Assembly: GCA_021849075.1 (NCBI GenBank)
Contig: JAJZTH010000006.1
Coordinates: 91,574-155,573 of the forward strand
DNA length: 64,000 nt
DNA from: Pseudomonadota bacterium
GTDB taxonomy: Bacteria > Pseudomonadota > Alphaproteobacteria > Sphingomonadales > Sphingomonadaceae
Direction: 5' to 3'
In this document: positions 1 through 9,847 of the stretch, piece by piece
How the letters are laid out: each line of letters opens with the position of its first letter
Position numbering within the stretch: position 1 is the first letter of the stretch
Notes under the pieces: generated by a model
Told to the model about the DNA's origin: nothing
What the model saw: the letters and a program-made list of their open reading frames with translations, nothing else
Databases searched by the model: none
Program-made: the position numbers and the translations under genes

Positions 1-330
1 GCCCAGACCAGTGGTCCCCTTCGCGGCGGACACCACGCCAATCAACTGATCGTTGATGATCTGGGCGGCGTCGCGTGGAACCACGGTGATGATCGCAGCC
101 ATGTGCCGTTGGACCAATGAGGGGTCGCCGATCAGCCCATAGGTCAGCACCACCGCCGCCAGCAGCGGCGCGATCGACAGGAAGGCGTAATAGGCGACGC
201 CCGCCGACAACAGGCCCAGATGATTGCCCGACATGGCGGCGTAGACACGCTTCAATATCTCCCACCAAGCGCGGGGCGGGATTTTCCATGGCGCGTCGAC
301 ATGCACCTGTTGCGCGATTCGGTCCGTCAT
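1..330 (-). CDS. YihY/BrkB-family inner-membrane protein (5' part only)
   Basis: The first 110 residues of a membrane protein that runs off the left edge of the window. It starts MTDRIAQQVHVDAPW. The stretch with 'AMSGNHLGLLSAGVAYYAF' followed by 'LSIAPLLAAVVLTYGL' is the typical first amphipathic segment and first membrane helix of the YihY/virulence factor BrkB family, once misnamed RNase BN. Family members are polytopic inner-membrane proteins of about 280-320 residues with no settled function. It follows the urease-linked response regulator on the same strand by about 60 bases, with no hairpin between them, so read-through is possible but there is no functional link I can support. Confidence 0.82.
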   Translation of the reverse strand, partial: MTDRIAQQVHVDAPWKIPPRAWWEILKRVYAAMSGNHLGLLSAGVAYYAFLSIAPLLAAVVLTYGLIGDPSLVQRHMAAIITVVPRDAAQIINDQLIGVVSAAKGTTGLG

Positions 331-392
331 GGCTGTCCCCTGCTGTTCACTAGGGCAAGCGCATAAGGCGGGTGCGCGGTTCCGTCAGGCTA

Positions 393-1313
393 TCAATGCG
401 CGATGACCCGGACTGCGAACGCCGCTGCGGCCGCGCGCGTTTCCACACCCAGCTTTTCGAAAATCTGCTCCAGATGCTTGTTCACCGTGCGTGGGCTGAT
501 CGCCAATATCTCGCTGATGACGCGATTGGGCTTGCCATAGCTGATCCACAGCAGAACTTCCGCCTCGCGCTGGGTCAGGCCGAAATGGCTTTGCAATCGG
601 CCGATGTCGGCCTGTGGGTCGAGGTGGTTCAGACGGATCAATATTTCGTCGCGACGGGGGCGGCCGACGATGATCAACTCCACTGCATCGCCCTGTCCGC
701 TGTCCGCCTTGGCCGTGGCGCCAGCGGGTAGATCGTCACCTAACAGCCGTCCGACCGCCGGGCGCAGCAGGGCAGGGGGCGTCGCATCGCCGCGCGACCA
801 GTCCGGGGCCAGCGCCTCCATCAGTTTCTCCGCGCCGGGCGTGCTCCAGCGCAATTGCCCGTCGGTCGCGACCGCAATCAGGTTGCGTCCGGTCGCGTCG
901 AGCGCGAATTGCCCGCCCTGGGTCTGGCGCGCATTGGCCATATGGACCCGCACGCGGGCCAGCAATTCCTCGACTACGATGGGCTTGCGCACATAATCGA
1001 CGCCGCCGGCCTCCAGCGCATGGACGACATGTTCGCTCTCGGTCAGTCCGGTCATGAAGATGATCGGGATCGGCGCACCGGCCGGCATTTGCTTGATCGC
1101 GCGGGTGGTTTCGAACCCGTCCAGCCCTGGCATCACCGCATCCATCAGGATCAGGTCGGGCGCGACATGCGCCATCAGTTCCAGTGCGGCATCGCCGCTG
1201 GTGGCGATCAGTACGGAGATGTTCGCCGCCTCCAGCGTGTCTGTCAGGAAACGCAGCGATTCGGGCGTGTCGTCCACGACGAGGACGGTGTCTTGGTGGG
1301 AAGGCGTGTTCAT
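393..1313 (-). CDS. Response regulator: receiver domain plus LuxR-type HTH
   Basis: A 306-residue two-component output protein. Residues about 8-125 form a CheY-like receiver with the acidic pair in 'VLVVDDTPES', phosphoacceptor Asp58 in 'LILMDAVMPG', and the conserved Lys in 'VRKPI'. The last about 65 residues, 'LTQREAEVLLWISYGKPNR' to 'HLEQIFEKLGV', are a LuxR/FixJ-type winged-free HTH. The middle (about 140-240) is a linker of unknown fold. Its start overlaps the end of the permease-fused kinase by four bases (ATGA), so the two are almost certainly translationally coupled cognate partners, and it is the last gene of the urease operon. Likely role: DNA-binding output of urea or nitrogen sensing; the targets are not visible here. 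Confidence 0.9.
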   Translation of the reverse strand: MNTPSHQDTVLVVDDTPESLRFLTDTLEAANISVLIATSGDAALELMAHVAPDLILMDAVMPGLDGFETTRAIKQMPAGAPIPIIFMTGLTESEHVVHALEAGGVDYVRKPIVVEELLARVRVHMANARQTQGGQFALDATGRNLIAVATDGQLRWSTPGAEKLMEALAPDWSRGDATPPALLRPAVGRLLGDDLPAGATAKADSGQGDAVELIIVGRPRRDEILIRLNHLDPQADIGRLQSHFGLTQREAEVLLWISYGKPNRVISEILAISPRTVNKHLEQIFEKLGVETRAAAAAFAVRVIAH

Positions 1314-4300
1314 CGGGCGGCCCTTATGGTTCTGATCAGCCCCTTGAGGTCGAAACGGTCGAGATGGGCTAGGAGGCGGCGGGCCAGCGGCTGCGCAGTG
1401 GGCACGGCTTGCTCCAGTGCGCGGATGCTGGCTTCGATGCCGCGGACATGGCCGATGATCGCCTTCTGCTCAATATCGGCCAGAATCGGAACGGCCTCTT
1501 CCGGCAACGGCGTCAAGACGTCATCCTCGCTGGTGACGGGCGGCGTCGGCGGCGCATCACCGGTCCAACGGATATGCAACTGGTCGGCGATCGCATCGAG
1601 CAGCGCGTCAAGATCGACCGGTTTCATCAGGAACATGTCATGCGCCGCGCGCCCGTCGCCGCCGCGATGATATTCATGGGCATTGGCCGACACCATGATG
1701 ATGCGCACCGCGCCGCCCAGCGTTTCGCGCAGGGCGCGGCATACGTCCCAGCCGGATTCGCCGGGCATGCTGATATCCAGCAGCACGATGTCGGGCTGTT
1801 CTCGAACCGCAATCTCTAGCCCAGCGCGACCGCTCAGGGCCTCCAGCACGGCAAAGTCGAGCGGCTCCAGCAACCCGCGCAGCACCGCCACCTGGCTTGC
1901 ATCGTCGTCGATCAGCAAAACCTTGCGCCTCTGCCCTTCATAGCCTCGGACGCGCTCGACCGGCTCATTGTCGGCGGTCTGGCTGGCGACATGGCCCAGC
2001 ATCAGCCGCATGGTGAATTGCGTGCCCCGATCTGGCTGGCTGACGACCGACAGGTCGCCGCCCAATATCTGCGCCAGCGCCTGCGTGATGGCGAGGCCCA
2101 GGCCAATGCCCTTCTGGCGCTGGGCGTCGGGATTGGAGCCGCGCTCGAACGGGTCGAAAATGCGCTTCAGGTCATCGGGCGCAATGCCGATGCCTGTGTC
2201 GATAATGTCGAAGGTCGCCATCTGGCTGCGATAGGCTACGCGGAATGTGACCGATCCGCTGCGCGTGAACTTGATCGCGTTGGACAACAGGTTGATCAGG
2301 ATCTGGCGGAGCCTTTTCTGATCGGTTCGCACGAAATCGGGCAGTTTTTCGGGCCGTTCGTACAGGAATTCGATCCCCTTGGCCTGCGCTTGCGGGCGGA
2401 ACATGTTGGCGATCTGGTCGACAAAGGGGGACAGGCGGACCGTTTCGCTGCTGATGCGCAACACGCCGCTTTCCACCTGGCTGATGTCCATCAGCCCTTC
2501 GACCAGATTGGTCAGATGCTCGGCGCTGCGGTGGATGACCTTGGCGGCTTCGACCGGGGCGATTTCATGGCCGCGCTCCATCAACTGGGCATAGCCATAG
2601 ATGGAATTGAGGGGCGAGCGGATTTCATGGCTGACGCTGACCAGATAGCGGCTCTTGGCGGCGTTGGCGGCCTCGGCCGCTTCCTTAGCGCGTTGCAGTT
2701 CCGCGCCGGTCACATCATGGGCGATGACTTCTTCCATCAGCTTCTGCACATGATGCTCGCTTTCCTGCATCGCCGTGCGCCGGCTCTGATGCGCCAGCAC
2801 GATCATCCAGGCGATTACGCCGCCAAATAGCGAGAAAAGCAGGAACAGTCCCAGCATCAGGCTGGAAGTCTGGGCGGCGATGGAGGGCGCCCCCCGTGCG
2901 ACCTGCCAGCCTATCCCACCCATCAACGCGCCATTGGCCAGCGTGATGATCGTCATCACCGCAATGAAATGGCCGACCGGCGTATGAACATGGGTGGCGA
3001 CGGCGCGGGGGAGGAGCCGCTCCAGCCAGCGCGCGGCCTGCTGCGTTGCCCGGCTGTCGGTCTTGCAGCGATCATGGCAGCGCGCCTCCAGCGTGCAGCA
3101 CAGCGAGCAGATGGGCGCGGCATACATGGGGCAATGCGCCATATCGGCATGCTGAAAGGCGTTTTCGCAGATGATGCAGGTCTGGGTGCTACTGCCAGCG
3201 GGCCAGTGGGACCGGCGGGCGATATAGTAGCGGCCATGGGTGATGAGCGCGATGATGGGCGCGCTGGTGAAGGCGACGGCCATACCGATAACTGGCGCAA
3301 AGGCGCGGGCGATGTCGCCCAGCAGGCCGAAATGGGCGAGGCCGGACACCGAAATAGACAATAGCATCGCGCCGATGCCGACGGGGTTGATGTCGAACAG
3401 ATGGGCGCGTTTGAATTCGATGCCGGCAGGGGAGAGGCGCAGCGGCTTCGAGATCATCAGGTCGGCCGCCAGCGCCCCGATCCACCCCGCCGCAACTGTC
3501 GCATAGAGAATCAAGATCGCCTCGATGGCGTCGAAAATGCCGACTTCCATCAGCAAAAGCGCCAGAAGGACGTTGAAGATCAGCCATACGACACGGCCAG
3601 GATGGCTGTGCGTCAGCCGGGCGAAGAAGTTCGACCAGGCGATCGACCCGGCATAGGCGTTGGTGACGTTGATCTTGAGCTGGCAGATGATGACGAACAG
3701 GCCGGTCAGGATCAGAGACAGGCCGGCATGGCCCGACATGGCAGTGTAGATGCCTTCGAACATCGCGGTCGGGCTGGATGCTTCGCTTTGCGCCGCTGCG
3801 CTCTTCACCAGAAAATGGGCGAGCCAACTGCCCAGCAACAGCTTCATGCCGCCGATCAGCGTCCAGCCGGGGCCACCGGCCAGCATCGCCGTCCACCATC
3901 TGCCCCGGCCGATCTTCGCCTTGGCGGGCAGGAAGCGCAGATAGTCGGCCTGTTCGCCAATCTGGGGGAGCAGGGAAAGGAGGGTGGAGAGGGCGAAGCC
4001 GAAATAGAGCAGGCTGACGCTGCCGTCCTTCGCGCCCAACTGGCCGGTGAACTGGCTCCACTGCGCCAACGCTTGCGGCCCGGACCAGAATATATAGGCG
4101 ATCGGCGCAACCTGAAGCACGATCCAGAACGCCTGTGTCGCATTCTGGAAGCGGGTGATGGCGCTCATGCCGTAAAGCGCGATGGGGATGACGACGAGTG
4201 CGCTCACCAGATAGGCGACGCTCATCGGCATGCCGGTCATGGCTTTGAGCGCAACCGCCATGATCGTCGCTTCCACCGAAAACAGCAGGAAAGTAAAGCT

Positions 4301-4669
4301 GGCGTAGATCAACGAAGTCAGGGTGGAGCCAAGATAACCAAAGCCCGCGCCGCGCGTCAGCAGATCGATGTCCAGGCCATGTTTTGCGGCATGATAGGCG
4401 ATTGGCAGGCCAATGACGAACATCAAGGCGACGGCGGCGGCGATGGCGGCGACGCTGTTGGCAAAGCCGTATGTCAGGGTAATGGATGCGCCGATCGCCT
4501 CACAGGCGAGGAAGGCGGTCGCGCCGATGGCGGTGTTGGCGACCTGCCCCGCCGTCCAGCGCCGCGCGCTGTCGGCGGTGTAGCGCAGGGCATAGTCCTC
4601 CAATGTCTGGCTGGCGACCCACTTATTGTAGAGCCGCTTTTCGCGCAGGACATAGGCGGCGCGGTCCAT
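1310..4669 (-). CDS. NCS1-permease-fused hybrid histidine kinase, last-but-one gene of urease operon
   Basis: A 1119-residue membrane sensor. Residues about 1-480 look like a complete NCS1-type purine/cytosine/hydantoin permease with roughly 12 hydrophobic segments. Residues 498-536 form a Cys/His-rich patch (CIICENAF, then HCPMYAAPICSLCC, then CHDRC) resembling a metal-binding finger. Two more membrane helices follow (about 565-590 and 605-628), then a HisKA box with His681 ('SHEIRSPLNS'), an HATPase domain (N box 'NLLSNAIKFT', G boxes 'DTGIGIAPDD' and 'GIGLGLA'), and a receiver with Asp965 ('IVLLDISMPG'). The tail after about 1040 might be a small phosphotransfer-like helix bundle but no clear HPt His motif is seen. 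The start lies one base after the ureG stop and the end overlaps the response regulator by four bases, so it is made from the urease transcript. Substrate sensing by the permease part is inferred, by analogy with transporter-fused kinases such as CbrA. Confidence 0.88.
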   Translation of the reverse strand: MDRAAYVLREKRLYNKWVASQTLEDYALRYTADSARRWTAGQVANTAIGATAFLACEAIGASITLTYGFANSVAAIAAAVALMFVIGLPIAYHAAKHGLDIDLLTRGAGFGYLGSTLTSLIYASFTFLLFSVEATIMAVALKAMTGMPMSVAYLVSALVVIPIALYGMSAITRFQNATQAFWIVLQVAPIAYIFWSGPQALAQWSQFTGQLGAKDGSVSLLYFGFALSTLLSLLPQIGEQADYLRFLPAKAKIGRGRWWTAMLAGGPGWTLIGGMKLLLGSWLAHFLVKSAAAQSEASSPTAMFEGIYTAMSGHAGLSLILTGLFVIICQLKINVTNAYAGSIAWSNFFARLTHSHPGRVVWLIFNVLLALLLMEVGIFDAIEAILILYATVAAGWIGALAADLMISKPLRLSPAGIEFKRAHLFDINPVGIGAMLLSISVSGLAHFGLLGDIARAFAPVIGMAVAFTSAPIIALITHGRYYIARRSHWPAGSSTQTCIICENAFQHADMAHCPMYAAPICSLCCTLEARCHDRCKTDSRATQQAARWLERLLPRAVATHVHTPVGHFIAVMTIITLANGALMGGIGWQVARGAPSIAAQTSSLMLGLFLLFSLFGGVIAWMIVLAHQSRRTAMQESEHHVQKLMEEVIAHDVTGAELQRAKEAAEAANAAKSRYLVSVSHEIRSPLNSIYGYAQLMERGHEIAPVEAAKVIHRSAEHLTNLVEGLMDISQVESGVLRISSETVRLSPFVDQIANMFRPQAQAKGIEFLYERPEKLPDFVRTDQKRLRQILINLLSNAIKFTRSGSVTFRVAYRSQMATFDIIDTGIGIAPDDLKRIFDPFERGSNPDAQRQKGIGLGLAITQALAQILGGDLSVVSQPDRGTQFTMRLMLGHVASQTADNEPVERVRGYEGQRRKVLLIDDDASQVAVLRGLLEPLDFAVLEALSGRAGLEIAVREQPDIVLLDISMPGESGWDVCRALRETLGGAVRIIMVSANAHEYHRGGDGRAAHDMFLMKPVDLDALLDAIADQLHIRWTGDAPPTPPVTSEDDVLTPLPEEAVPILADIEQKAIIGHVRGIEASIRALEQAVPTAQPLARRLLAHLDRFDLKGLIRTIRAAR

Positions 4670-4670
4670 A

Positions 4671-5312
4671 TTATTCGGCGGGCGCCAGTGCAGGACGGGC
4701 GCGCAGGCCGCCGGTCGCGACGATGAAGTCGATGATTGCGTCCAGCCCGATCATGTCTTTGAGGTTCGTGAAGAGGAAGGGGCGCGTCCCGCGCATCTTC
4801 TTCGCGTCGCGGTCCATGACGCCCAGGTCCGCGCCGACCAGCGGGGCCAGGTCGATCTTGTTGATGATCAGAAGGTCCGACCGGGTGATGCCGGGTCCGC
4901 CCTTGCGCGGAATCTTGTCGCCCGCCGACACGTCGATCACATAGATTGTGATGTCGGCCAGTTCGGGGCTGAAGGTCGCGGCCAGATTGTCGCCGCCGCT
5001 TTCGATGAAGATGACTTCCAGGCCGGGGAATTTCCGGCTCATTTCATCGACGGCGGCCAGATTGATGCTGGCGTCCTCGCGAATGGCGGTGTGCGGGCAT
5101 CCGCCGGTTTCCACGCCTATGATCCGTTCAGGCACCAAGGCACCGGATCGGGTCAGAAATTCTGCATCTTCGCGCGTGTAGATGTCATTGGTGATGGCGG
5201 CGATATTGTAATGATCGCGCATCGCCTTGCACAGCCGGTCGGTCAGCGCGGTCTTGCCGGAGCCGACCGGGCCGCCGATGCCCACGCGCAGGGGGCCGTT
5301 ATGGGAGGTCAT
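4671..5312 (-). CDS. ureG: Urease accessory GTPase UreG
   Basis: UreG is the SIMIBI-class GTPase that drives nickel insertion into apo-urease with UreF, UreD/UreH and UreE. The 213-residue protein has the P-loop '[11 protein letters not shown]' (about residues 11-21), the metal-binding Cys-Pro-His motif in '[15 protein letters not shown]', the switch region '[16 protein letters not shown]' and the guanine-recognition motif 'INKIDLAP'. Length is normal for the family. It overlaps ureF by four bases and is followed after one base by the permease-fused kinase, which ties that kinase to the urease transcript. I see no unusual residues. Confidence 0.97.
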   Translation of the reverse strand: MTSHNGPLRVGIGGPVGSGKTALTDRLCKAMRDHYNIAAITNDIYTREDAEFLTRSGALVPERIIGVETGGCPHTAIREDASINLAAVDEMSRKFPGLEVIFIESGGDNLAATFSPELADITIYVIDVSAGDKIPRKGGPGITRSDLLIINKIDLAPLVGADLGVMDRDAKKMRGTRPFLFTNLKDMIGLDAIIDFIVATGGLRARPALAPAE

Positions 5313-5989
5313 GAGCGGAACAACCTTGTATAGAGGGTTTCATGGGCGAGGGAGGCAAGTTCCAGTTCGGGCGCGGCGGTGCCAAGATCGTCCAGCGATG
5401 TGACCAGCGCCTTCGCGGCGATCGGGGGAATGGCGTGAGACAGGGCGGCGAGCGCCAATTGCCCGTCAGTCTGGCCCAGCGGAACGAGGCGCACGCCCGC
5501 TGAAACCAGGTTCGCGGCCGTGGCGTGCAACCAGGCGTGCAGCGCGGGTTCCAGCGGAATGGCGTGGGCGGCGCAAGCCAGCGCCATGACGGCGGCATGC
5601 GCCATCGGCCGGTCCCCCCAGCGCGCGGCAAAGGCGTCCAGGTCGGCATGCGGCCATGCCTTGCGCGTGACCGACAGGAAAGAACCGCCCTGCTGCCGGC
5701 TTTCCAGCGCCGTTTCGCTGCTGCCCCGGAATGCGCCGGCCAGTTCTGCAATATCGTCGAAGGCCGCACCATCGCCCGCCGCATGATAGGCATGGACGAA
5801 CAGCACTGCGTCGACCCAGCCCCCACCGCGCGCCAGCACAGCCTCGACATAGGCGGCGACATGGGCGGCGGTGCGCACGCGCCCATCCTCCACCGCCGTT
5901 TCAAGGCCATGGCTGTAGGTGAAGCTCCCCACCGGATAGGAGGGGGAGGTCCAGGCCAGAAGGCGGTGGAAGGCGGCGTCAGCCAGCAT
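5309..5989 (-). CDS. ureF: Urease accessory protein UreF
   Basis: UreF acts as the activator of UreG in the UreD-UreF-UreG complex that loads nickel into urease. The start chosen is the Met of '[20 protein letters not shown]', giving 226 residues and the family hallmark '[16 protein letters not shown]' near the N-terminus. Further upstream in frame there is only a low-complexity Met/Ile/Thr run, which is the antisense-frame shadow of the histidine-rich tail of ureE, so it is not a real N-terminus. The start lies 11 bases inside the 3' end of ureE, and the stop overlaps ureG by four bases. Confidence 0.95.
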   Translation of the reverse strand: MLADAAFHRLLAWTSPSYPVGSFTYSHGLETAVEDGRVRTAAHVAAYVEAVLARGGGWVDAVLFVHAYHAAGDGAAFDDIAELAGAFRGSSETALESRQQGGSFLSVTRKAWPHADLDAFAARWGDRPMAHAAVMALACAAHAIPLEPALHAWLHATAANLVSAGVRLVPLGQTDGQLALAALSHAIPPIAAKALVTSLDDLGTAAPELELASLAHETLYTRLFRS

Positions 5990-6503
5990 GGTCGTGGTGA
6001 TGATGGTCGTCGTCGTGGCCATGATGATGGCCATCACCATCATGCGCATGGTCATGATGGTGATGATGCCCGCCACCCGAATAGGCTCCGCCTTCCGGTG
6101 TGAAGGGCGCTTCGATCTTCGTCACGGTCGCGCCCAGCCCCTCCAGCATGGCATTGATGACATGATCATCGCGCAGGCGGATGGCGTGCGGGTGCAATTC
6201 GGCGGGCAGATGCCGGTTGCCGATATGCCAGGCGAGGCGGATCATCGTCGCCGGACTGTCTGCGGTGACTTCGACCAAAGCTTCGGGCGCGGCCAGCACT
6301 TCGACCAGCCGCCCGTCCGACAGTTGCAGCGCGTCGCCATGGTTAAGCACCGTCGCGCGCGCCAGATCGAGCAGGAAAGCCGTTCCGTGATCGGCGGTAT
6401 AATACCAGCGCCGCCGGTGCCGCGCATCATGGTCCAGCGTGATATGGTCGGCGGCCGGGCTGGACCAGTGACCGTGGGGGATGACTTCATGGACGGTCAG
6501 CAT
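5979..6503 (-). CDS. ureE: Urease nickel metallochaperone UreE with long His-rich tail
   Basis: UreE binds nickel and delivers it to the UreG complex. The 174-residue protein has the normal N-terminal peptide-binding and C-terminal ferredoxin-like domains (for example 'RRRWYYTADHGTAFLLDLAR' and 'RLAWHIGNRHLP', with the central metal-site His in 'NRHLPAELHPHAIRLRDDH'). The last about 32 residues contain 16 histidines mixed with Asp and Gly, a nickel-storing tail of the kind seen in some enterobacterial UreE proteins. The repeated CAT/CAC codons make the DNA low in complexity here and create many false ATG codons in the other frames. It sits 13 bases after ureC and overlaps ureF. Confidence 0.95.
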   Translation of the reverse strand: MLTVHEVIPHGHWSSPAADHITLDHDARHRRRWYYTADHGTAFLLDLARATVLNHGDALQLSDGRLVEVLAAPEALVEVTADSPATMIRLAWHIGNRHLPAELHPHAIRLRDDHVINAMLEGLGATVTKIEAPFTPEGGAYSGGGHHHHHDHAHDGDGHHHGHDDDHHHHDHAG

Positions 6504-6516
6504 GTCGGGGCCTTCA

Positions 6517-8229
<1,713 letters not shown>

Positions 8230-8275
8230 GGCAGCACCTTTTCATAATTATGATGAATTTGGGGAAAGTCATTCA

Positions 8276-8581
8276 TCATAATTCCCCCATCACATCGCCG
8301 CGAAAACCGATGACGACGCGCCCGCCCGCATAGGGGATCAGCTGCACATCGCGGCTTTGGCCCGGTTCGAAGCGGACGGCGGTGCCCGATGGAATGTCGA
8401 GCCGATAACCGCGCGCCGCCGCCCGGTCGAACAGCAGCGCCGGATTGGTTTCGGCGAAATGATAATGGCTGCCCACCTGGATCGGCCGGTCGCCGCTATT
8501 GGCGACGGTGATGCTGATCGCTTCGCGCCCCGCGTTCAACAGGATGTCGCCGGCGGAGGGGATGATCTCGCCGGGGATCAC
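8276..8581 (-). CDS. ureB: Urease beta subunit
   Basis: Structural subunit of the urease trimer of (UreA-UreB-UreC)3. The 101-residue protein begins '[20 protein letters not shown]', the usual UreB N-terminus, and contains '[14 protein letters not shown]' and '[21 protein letters not shown]', both diagnostic. It is a separate gene, as in most bacteria, not fused to ureA as in Helicobacter. The start overlaps the ureA stop by four bases, so the two are translationally coupled. Confidence 0.97.
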   Translation of the reverse strand: MIPGEIIPSAGDILLNAGREAISITVANSGDRPIQVGSHYHFAETNPALLFDRAAARGYRLDIPSGTAVRFEPGQSRDVQLIPYAGGRVVIGFRGDVMGEL

Positions 8582-8880
8582 CGAATCGGCCTGTGCACGG
8601 TGACGAGCTTGGTGCCGTCCGGGAAGGTCGCTTCGACCTGAATATCGTGGATCATTTCGGCCACCCCCTCCATCACCTGATCGCGCGTGATGACATGACC
8701 GCCACTGGCCATCAGCGCCGCGACCGACTGCCCGTCGCGCGCGCCCTCCACCACATGATCGGTGATCAGCGCAATCGCTTCGGGATGATTGAGCTTCACC
8801 CCGCGCTCCAGCCGTCGCCTGGCGACCATCGCCGCCATCGCGACCAGCAGCTTGTCCTTTTCCCGCCCCGTGAGATTCAT
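8578..8880 (-). CDS. ureA: Urease gamma subunit
   Basis: The small structural subunit of urease, 100 residues, beginning '[20 protein letters not shown]' and containing '[20 protein letters not shown]' and '[18 protein letters not shown]', all standard UreA signatures. It starts eight bases after the ureD stop and overlaps ureB by four bases. Nothing unusual is seen. Confidence 0.97.
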   Translation of the reverse strand: MNLTGREKDKLLVAMAAMVARRRLERGVKLNHPEAIALITDHVVEGARDGQSVAALMASGGHVITRDQVMEGVAEMIHDIQVEATFPDGTKLVTVHRPIR

Positions 8881-8888
8881 GGCGCCCC

Positions 8889-9746
8889 TTAATAGTAACA
8901 GATGGTCGGCATGGTTGGCGACAGGCCGAAGATCGCGGCGCGCAGAACGCCGGCCGCGCGCATCACATCCTTACGCAGCGCCTGCGGATCGGCGGCCGTC
9001 AGGCGCAGGATCAGCAGGCCGTCAAAGCTGGTCGCGCCGGCCCCTGGCCCCTCGAACAGGCTGCGCGCCAGGTCGAGATAATCGCCGGCGTCCGAACCGG
9101 CATAGACGAGGGTCGCCACCGCCGTCGCATCGCCAAAGCCGAAAGGCGCGCGACCCTGCGCCGCGAAATCGCCATCGACATGCAGCGTGTCGGCCCAGAC
9201 CAGCCGCCCGTCCCGCCGGATGCGCCAGGCGTCATGGATCAGGCCCTGCTGATAGGTTTCGCCCATCGCGCCGCGCCCCAGCACCAGCATTTCCATGGCC
9301 AGCATGCGCGCGTCGGGGGCCAGCTCCACCTCCAGCGTGCGGCGCATCGCGCTGCGGTCGAACAGGATCGCCTCCTGCGCCAGCCATTCGCAGGTTGCGC
9401 CCGCGCCGATGGCGATGCGCGTGTCGATGCGGGTCGGTTCATCGTCGGGCAGGGCGCGGTAGAGCTTTTCCGCCGCCTGCGGCACGATCGTCGCCGCCGC
9501 GCCGGGATCGACGATGATGTCGAGCGTCAGCCGGTCGCCGCCGGTCAGGCCGCCGCTGGTCGTCACGGTCACGGCCAGCGGAAAATCGCCATCGCGCCCA
9601 TCCGGAAAGAGCAGCCGGGCTGGCGCAACCTGCATCATGTCGCGGATGCCGCGCGGGGAAAAGGCGACCATGGCGCGTCCGTCCACCCGCTGGTGCCGGG
9701 AGCGGGGTGGCACGATCATGGCGCTTTGAACGGTCATGGACGACAT
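8889..9746 (-). CDS. ureD: Urease accessory protein UreD (UreH)
   Basis: UreD is the scaffold through which nickel travels from UreG/UreF to apo-urease. The 285-residue protein has '[20 protein letters not shown]', '[19 protein letters not shown]', '[12 protein letters not shown]'-like sequence and '[20 protein letters not shown]', all typical. It is the first gene of the urease operon here, so the operon promoter should lie in 9747-9847. I saw no convincing sigma-54 (GG-N10-GC) element in that stretch. An internal Met4 or Met10 are alternative starts; no strong ribosome-binding site decides between them. Confidence 0.94.
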   Translation of the reverse strand: MSSMTVQSAMIVPPRSRHQRVDGRAMVAFSPRGIRDMMQVAPARLLFPDGRDGDFPLAVTVTTSGGLTGGDRLTLDIIVDPGAAATIVPQAAEKLYRALPDDEPTRIDTRIAIGAGATCEWLAQEAILFDRSAMRRTLEVELAPDARMLAMEMLVLGRGAMGETYQQGLIHDAWRIRRDGRLVWADTLHVDGDFAAQGRAPFGFGDATAVATLVYAGSDAGDYLDLARSLFEGPGAGATSFDGLLILRLTAADPQALRKDVMRAAGVLRAAIFGLSPTMPTICYY

Positions 9747-9847
9747 GTGGTTAGCGGCGGCAAGTCACGACATGGGGCATATGACGTATGGAACGAAAGG
9801 GCGGCCGGCATCCGCCAGCCCGCCCCGTCATTTCCTCGCGATGGCGC

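Noticed and set aside
5990..6076. N-terminal extension of UreF rich in Met, Ile and Thr
   Set aside because: It is the other-frame reading of the CAT/CAC codons of the UreE His-rich tail; the UreF family begins at the Met at 5989.
9747..9847. Sigma-54 promoter for the urease operon
   Set aside because: No GG-N10-GC pair with the right TGGCAC/TTGC context on the minus strand.
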